Positions 3,747-5,898 of a DNA stretch of 5,898 bases are shown here, in pieces. The stretch's first letter is position 1. Every line of letters starts with the position of its first letter. The notes beneath the pieces are model-generated. The model was not told the origin of the DNA. It searched no databases and saw only the letters and a program-made list of their open reading frames with translations. A program made the position numbers and the translations under genes. Source of the DNA: Clostridiales bacterium (GTDB lineage: Bacteria > Bacillota > Clostridia > Oscillospirales > Acutalibacteraceae); contig JAHZIE010000073.1 in the NCBI GenBank assembly GCA_019419895.1, positions 4,279 to 10,176 of the forward strand, in the 5' to 3' direction.

Positions 3747-5898
3747 ATGTTGAAGGAGAATTTGTTGTGGGAAGATGACTTCCAAAAGGGACTGAACAGC
3801 CGGTGGGAGATCCGTCCAAAGAAGGCTGTGGTGAGGATAGGAAAGGAAGGTTGCCGTCTCTCCGGAGAGAAAGCGGGGCTTTATATCTGTCCGGGTAAGC
3901 CGGAGTGGAGAGATTACACGGTAGAGGCTGAAATTACAATAGAGGCTTTAAAGGAAGGCGGCTTTGCGGGCATTGGGGGAAGAATGTCCAACGATGGAAA
4001 GTACGGATACCGTTTTGGGTTTGAAAAACCCGGCCGGCTCATTCTTGAAAAAAATGTGGACGGCTGGAACCGGCTGCAGGAGTCGTCGGAGGAAATGGAA
4101 ACCGGTTCCCCCCTCCAGCTTTCCATCTCTATGGAAGCTACATCCGAAGGGCCTCTGCTCACCGCTTTTTTCAATGGGAAAAGGGTATTCCGCCTGAAGG
4201 ATCCGGACACATCTTACCGGAGTATTCCCTACGGCGGCGCCGGACTTCTCTGCCAGGACGCCGAAATGACAGTGAGAAGAATTGCCGTGCTGGGCGAGGA
4301 AACAGCGATTGCGGCCAAGGGGGTTCTTGTCTATAAGGACAATCTTTCCCTTTTGCCGGGAGAAACCGCCCAGCTGACCGCCGCTGTATGGCCGGGAGAA
4401 GCCACAAACCGGAAAATTGTATGGCGTTCCAGCAATCCCAATGTTGCTTCTGTGGACGGGGGTGGCTTGGTTACCGCACTGGGATGGGGGGCTGCCGAGA
4501 TAAGCGCTGTATCGGAGGAAAATGCTTCCCTGAAGGATATCTGCCATTTGATAGTGCGCCGGGAATGCGGTTGTTTTTATTATCTTTCCCCAAGAGGAGA
4601 CGACAAAAACCCAGGTACCAGGGAAGCGCCCTTTCTTACCCTGGATAGGGCGCGCCGCGCCGTTCAGGAGAAGAAAGAGGGGGAAGGGATTCCCGAAGGA
4701 GGGATTACTGTTTTCCTCATGGGCGGAACCTACCGGCTGAAAAAGACCTTTGTCCTTGGCCTGGAGGATTCTGGGAAATGGGGCGCGGAGGTGGTATACC
4801 GCGCCATGCCGGGGGAAGAGGTCAGGATCTGCGGCAGCCTGCCCGCTGACGGCAGCGCCTTCCAGACGGTCACAGATCCCGAAATTCTCAGCCGCCTGCG
4901 TCCGGAAGCAAGAGGGCATGTGATGGCGCTGGATTTGAAAGCCCAGGGGATTACAGAATATGGGGAACTGAAAACCCGGGGGATGGGGCAGGATATGCTC
5001 CCCATCCAGATGGAGGCTTTTTTGGACGATGAGGCTTATGATCTGGCGCGCTATCCCAATCAGGGGTTCAGCAATGTGGGCAGGGTGCTGGATGGACGAA
5101 AAGAGCCGGGCGCGGTGTTCCGCTATACGGATGACCGGGCGGAAAACTGGACAAAGGCGGAGGATCTCTGGCTTTACGGATATTTGGAAAACGCGTATTC
5201 CGATTATTATGTGGGCGTGTCCAAGGTGGATCCCGTTCAGAAGACTTTCACCCTGCGCCATGGAACGCCCCGCGGAGTGAAGGAGGCGCCTCCTTTCGGC
5301 GGGAAGCACAATAAGTATTGCGCCTATAACCTTTTGGAGGAGATCGATCTTCCAGGGGAATATTATATTGACAGAACCCGTGGAATTTTATATGTCTGGC
5401 CCAGAAAACCGGTGGGAGAAGGCACCCGTGTGGAGCTTTCCGTTCTGGATTCACCGCTGGTGGCTCTGGAGGGCTGTTCCAATGTGCGGCTGGAATCAAT
5501 GATTTTTGAAAACTGCAGGGATATGGGGATTTATGAGGAAGACGGGGGAAATCTCCTGATCCGGAACTGCGAATTCCGCAATCTGGGCACGGTGGCGATC
5601 GATATGGGGAGAGGCGCCTGCCGCCGCTGGGAAGAACAGGAGGATCAATCGGAGGAAAATATCCTACGCAGCCGTATCATTGGGGATATCAAAGGCTATA
5701 TGTGGCATCATCCCGACGCTCAGAGGCATCCGGGAAAGAATATTGGAATCTATGGATGTCTGTTCCATGACTTGGGTTGCGGTGGAGTTATTCTGGACGG
5801 CGGCGATAGAAAGACCGTCGATTATGGCAGGTGTTATATGGAAAACTGCGACATCCGCCATGTCAACCGGATTGAGAAGGCCTACCGGGGCGGCGTCC
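3747..5898 (+). CDS. Multidomain right-handed beta-helix protein, GH141-like (3' end outside window)
   Basis: The frame is open for 717 codons to the right edge, with no stop or frameshift. Residues about 5-190 (WEDDFQKGLNSRWEIR onward) look like a concanavalin/laminin-G-type jelly roll. Residues about 197-272 form a BIG2 bacterial Ig-like domain: LLPGETAQLTAAVWP, then VWRSSNPNVASVD, then GLVTALGWGAAEISAV. From about 277 a beta-helix begins with YYLSPRGDDKNPGTREAPF-x-TL, the usual YVSPxGxDxNPGTxxxPF opening. It continues with FLMGGTYRL (323-331), LARYPNQGF (433-441), a GEYYIDRTRGILYVWP stretch (537-552), GGVILDGGDRKT (679-690) and NCDIRHVNRIEKAYRGGV (700-717). These match the large beta-helix family that includes GH141 enzymes (characterised members act on fucose or xylan linkages); the substrate here is not established. 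No signal peptide is visible from any in-frame start. Its position next to a rhamnosidase suggests shared use of plant polysaccharide fragments. Confidence 0.85.
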   Translation, partial: MLKENLLWEDDFQKGLNSRWEIRPKKAVVRIGKEGCRLSGEKAGLYICPGKPEWRDYTVEAEITIEALKEGGFAGIGGRMSNDGKYGYRFGFEKPGRLILEKNVDGWNRLQESSEEMETGSPLQLSISMEATSEGPLLTAFFNGKRVFRLKDPDTSYRSIPYGGAGLLCQDAEMTVRRIAVLGEETAIAAKGVLVYKDNLSLLPGETAQLTAAVWPGEATNRKIVWRSSNPNVASVDGGGLVTALGWGAAEISAVSEENASLKDICHLIVRRECGCFYYLSPRGDDKNPGTREAPFLTLDRARRAVQEKKEGEGIPEGGITVFLMGGTYRLKKTFVLGLEDSGKWGAEVVYRAMPGEEVRICGSLPADGSAFQTVTDPEILSRLRPEARGHVMALDLKAQGITEYGELKTRGMGQDMLPIQMEAFLDDEAYDLARYPNQGFSNVGRVLDGRKEPGAVFRYTDDRAENWTKAEDLWLYGYLENAYSDYYVGVSKVDPVQKTFTLRHGTPRGVKEAPPFGGKHNKYCAYNLLEEIDLPGEYYIDRTRGILYVWPRKPVGEGTRVELSVLDSPLVALEGCSNVRLESMIFENCRDMGIYEEDGGNLLIRNCEFRNLGTVAIDMGRGACRRWEEQEDQSEENILRSRIIGDIKGYMWHHPDAQRHPGKNIGIYGCLFHDLGCGGVILDGGDRKTVDYGRCYMENCDIRHVNRIEKAYRGGV

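Noticed and set aside
3948..5309. Long open frame of 453 codons on the minus strand
   Set aside because: It is antisense to a continuous + strand frame that encodes recognisable BIG2 and beta-helix motifs. Its own translation shows no family, and no ribosome binding site supports it.

Overview
The window looks like chromosomal DNA from a Gram-positive Firmicute, probably a Clostridia-type plant-glycan degrader of gut or rumen. This is inferred from strong AGGAGG-type ribosome binding sites, sigma-A-like promoters, a YqeY protein of typical Firmicute form, and two cytoplasmic-looking carbohydrate-active enzymes. Species cannot be named from this sequence. All supported genes are on the + strand.

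Layout. Positions 2-124 are the last 40 codons of an unidentified gene. A near-consensus promoter (141-169) follows, then a complete GatB/YqeY-family gene (237-683). The 3' end of yqeY, from its last 18 codons through the stop and a short spacer, is repeated in tandem with an exact 75-bp period (631-855, three units plus a partial 6-base edge). The first two units are identical. The third differs at seven positions, and its four coding-part changes are all silent third-codon changes. A gap follows (about 861-1155) containing a possible 35-codon leader ORF, a sigma-A-like promoter (1058-1086) and an inverted repeat lying across that promoter. Next is a complete GH78-type alpha-L-rhamnosidase gene (1156-3669), an intrinsic terminator (3681-3710), and a gene that runs off the right edge (3747-5898+). 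That last gene encodes a concanavalin-like domain, a bacterial Ig-like (BIG2) domain and a right-handed parallel beta-helix resembling GH141-type proteins.

How the genes work together. yqeY is a housekeeping or translation-associated gene and appears unrelated to the rest. The rhamnosidase and the beta-helix protein form a small glycan-use locus, plausibly for rhamnose-containing plant material such as pectin side chains or plant glycosides. Neither has a visible signal peptide, so the simplest reading is processing of imported oligosaccharides in the cytoplasm. The BIG2 domain in the second protein fits that reading poorly and is one of the points worth a second look. I found no CRISPR array, tRNA, rRNA, transposase or phage gene. 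The most unusual feature is the duplicated yqeY tail, not a new defence or mobile system.
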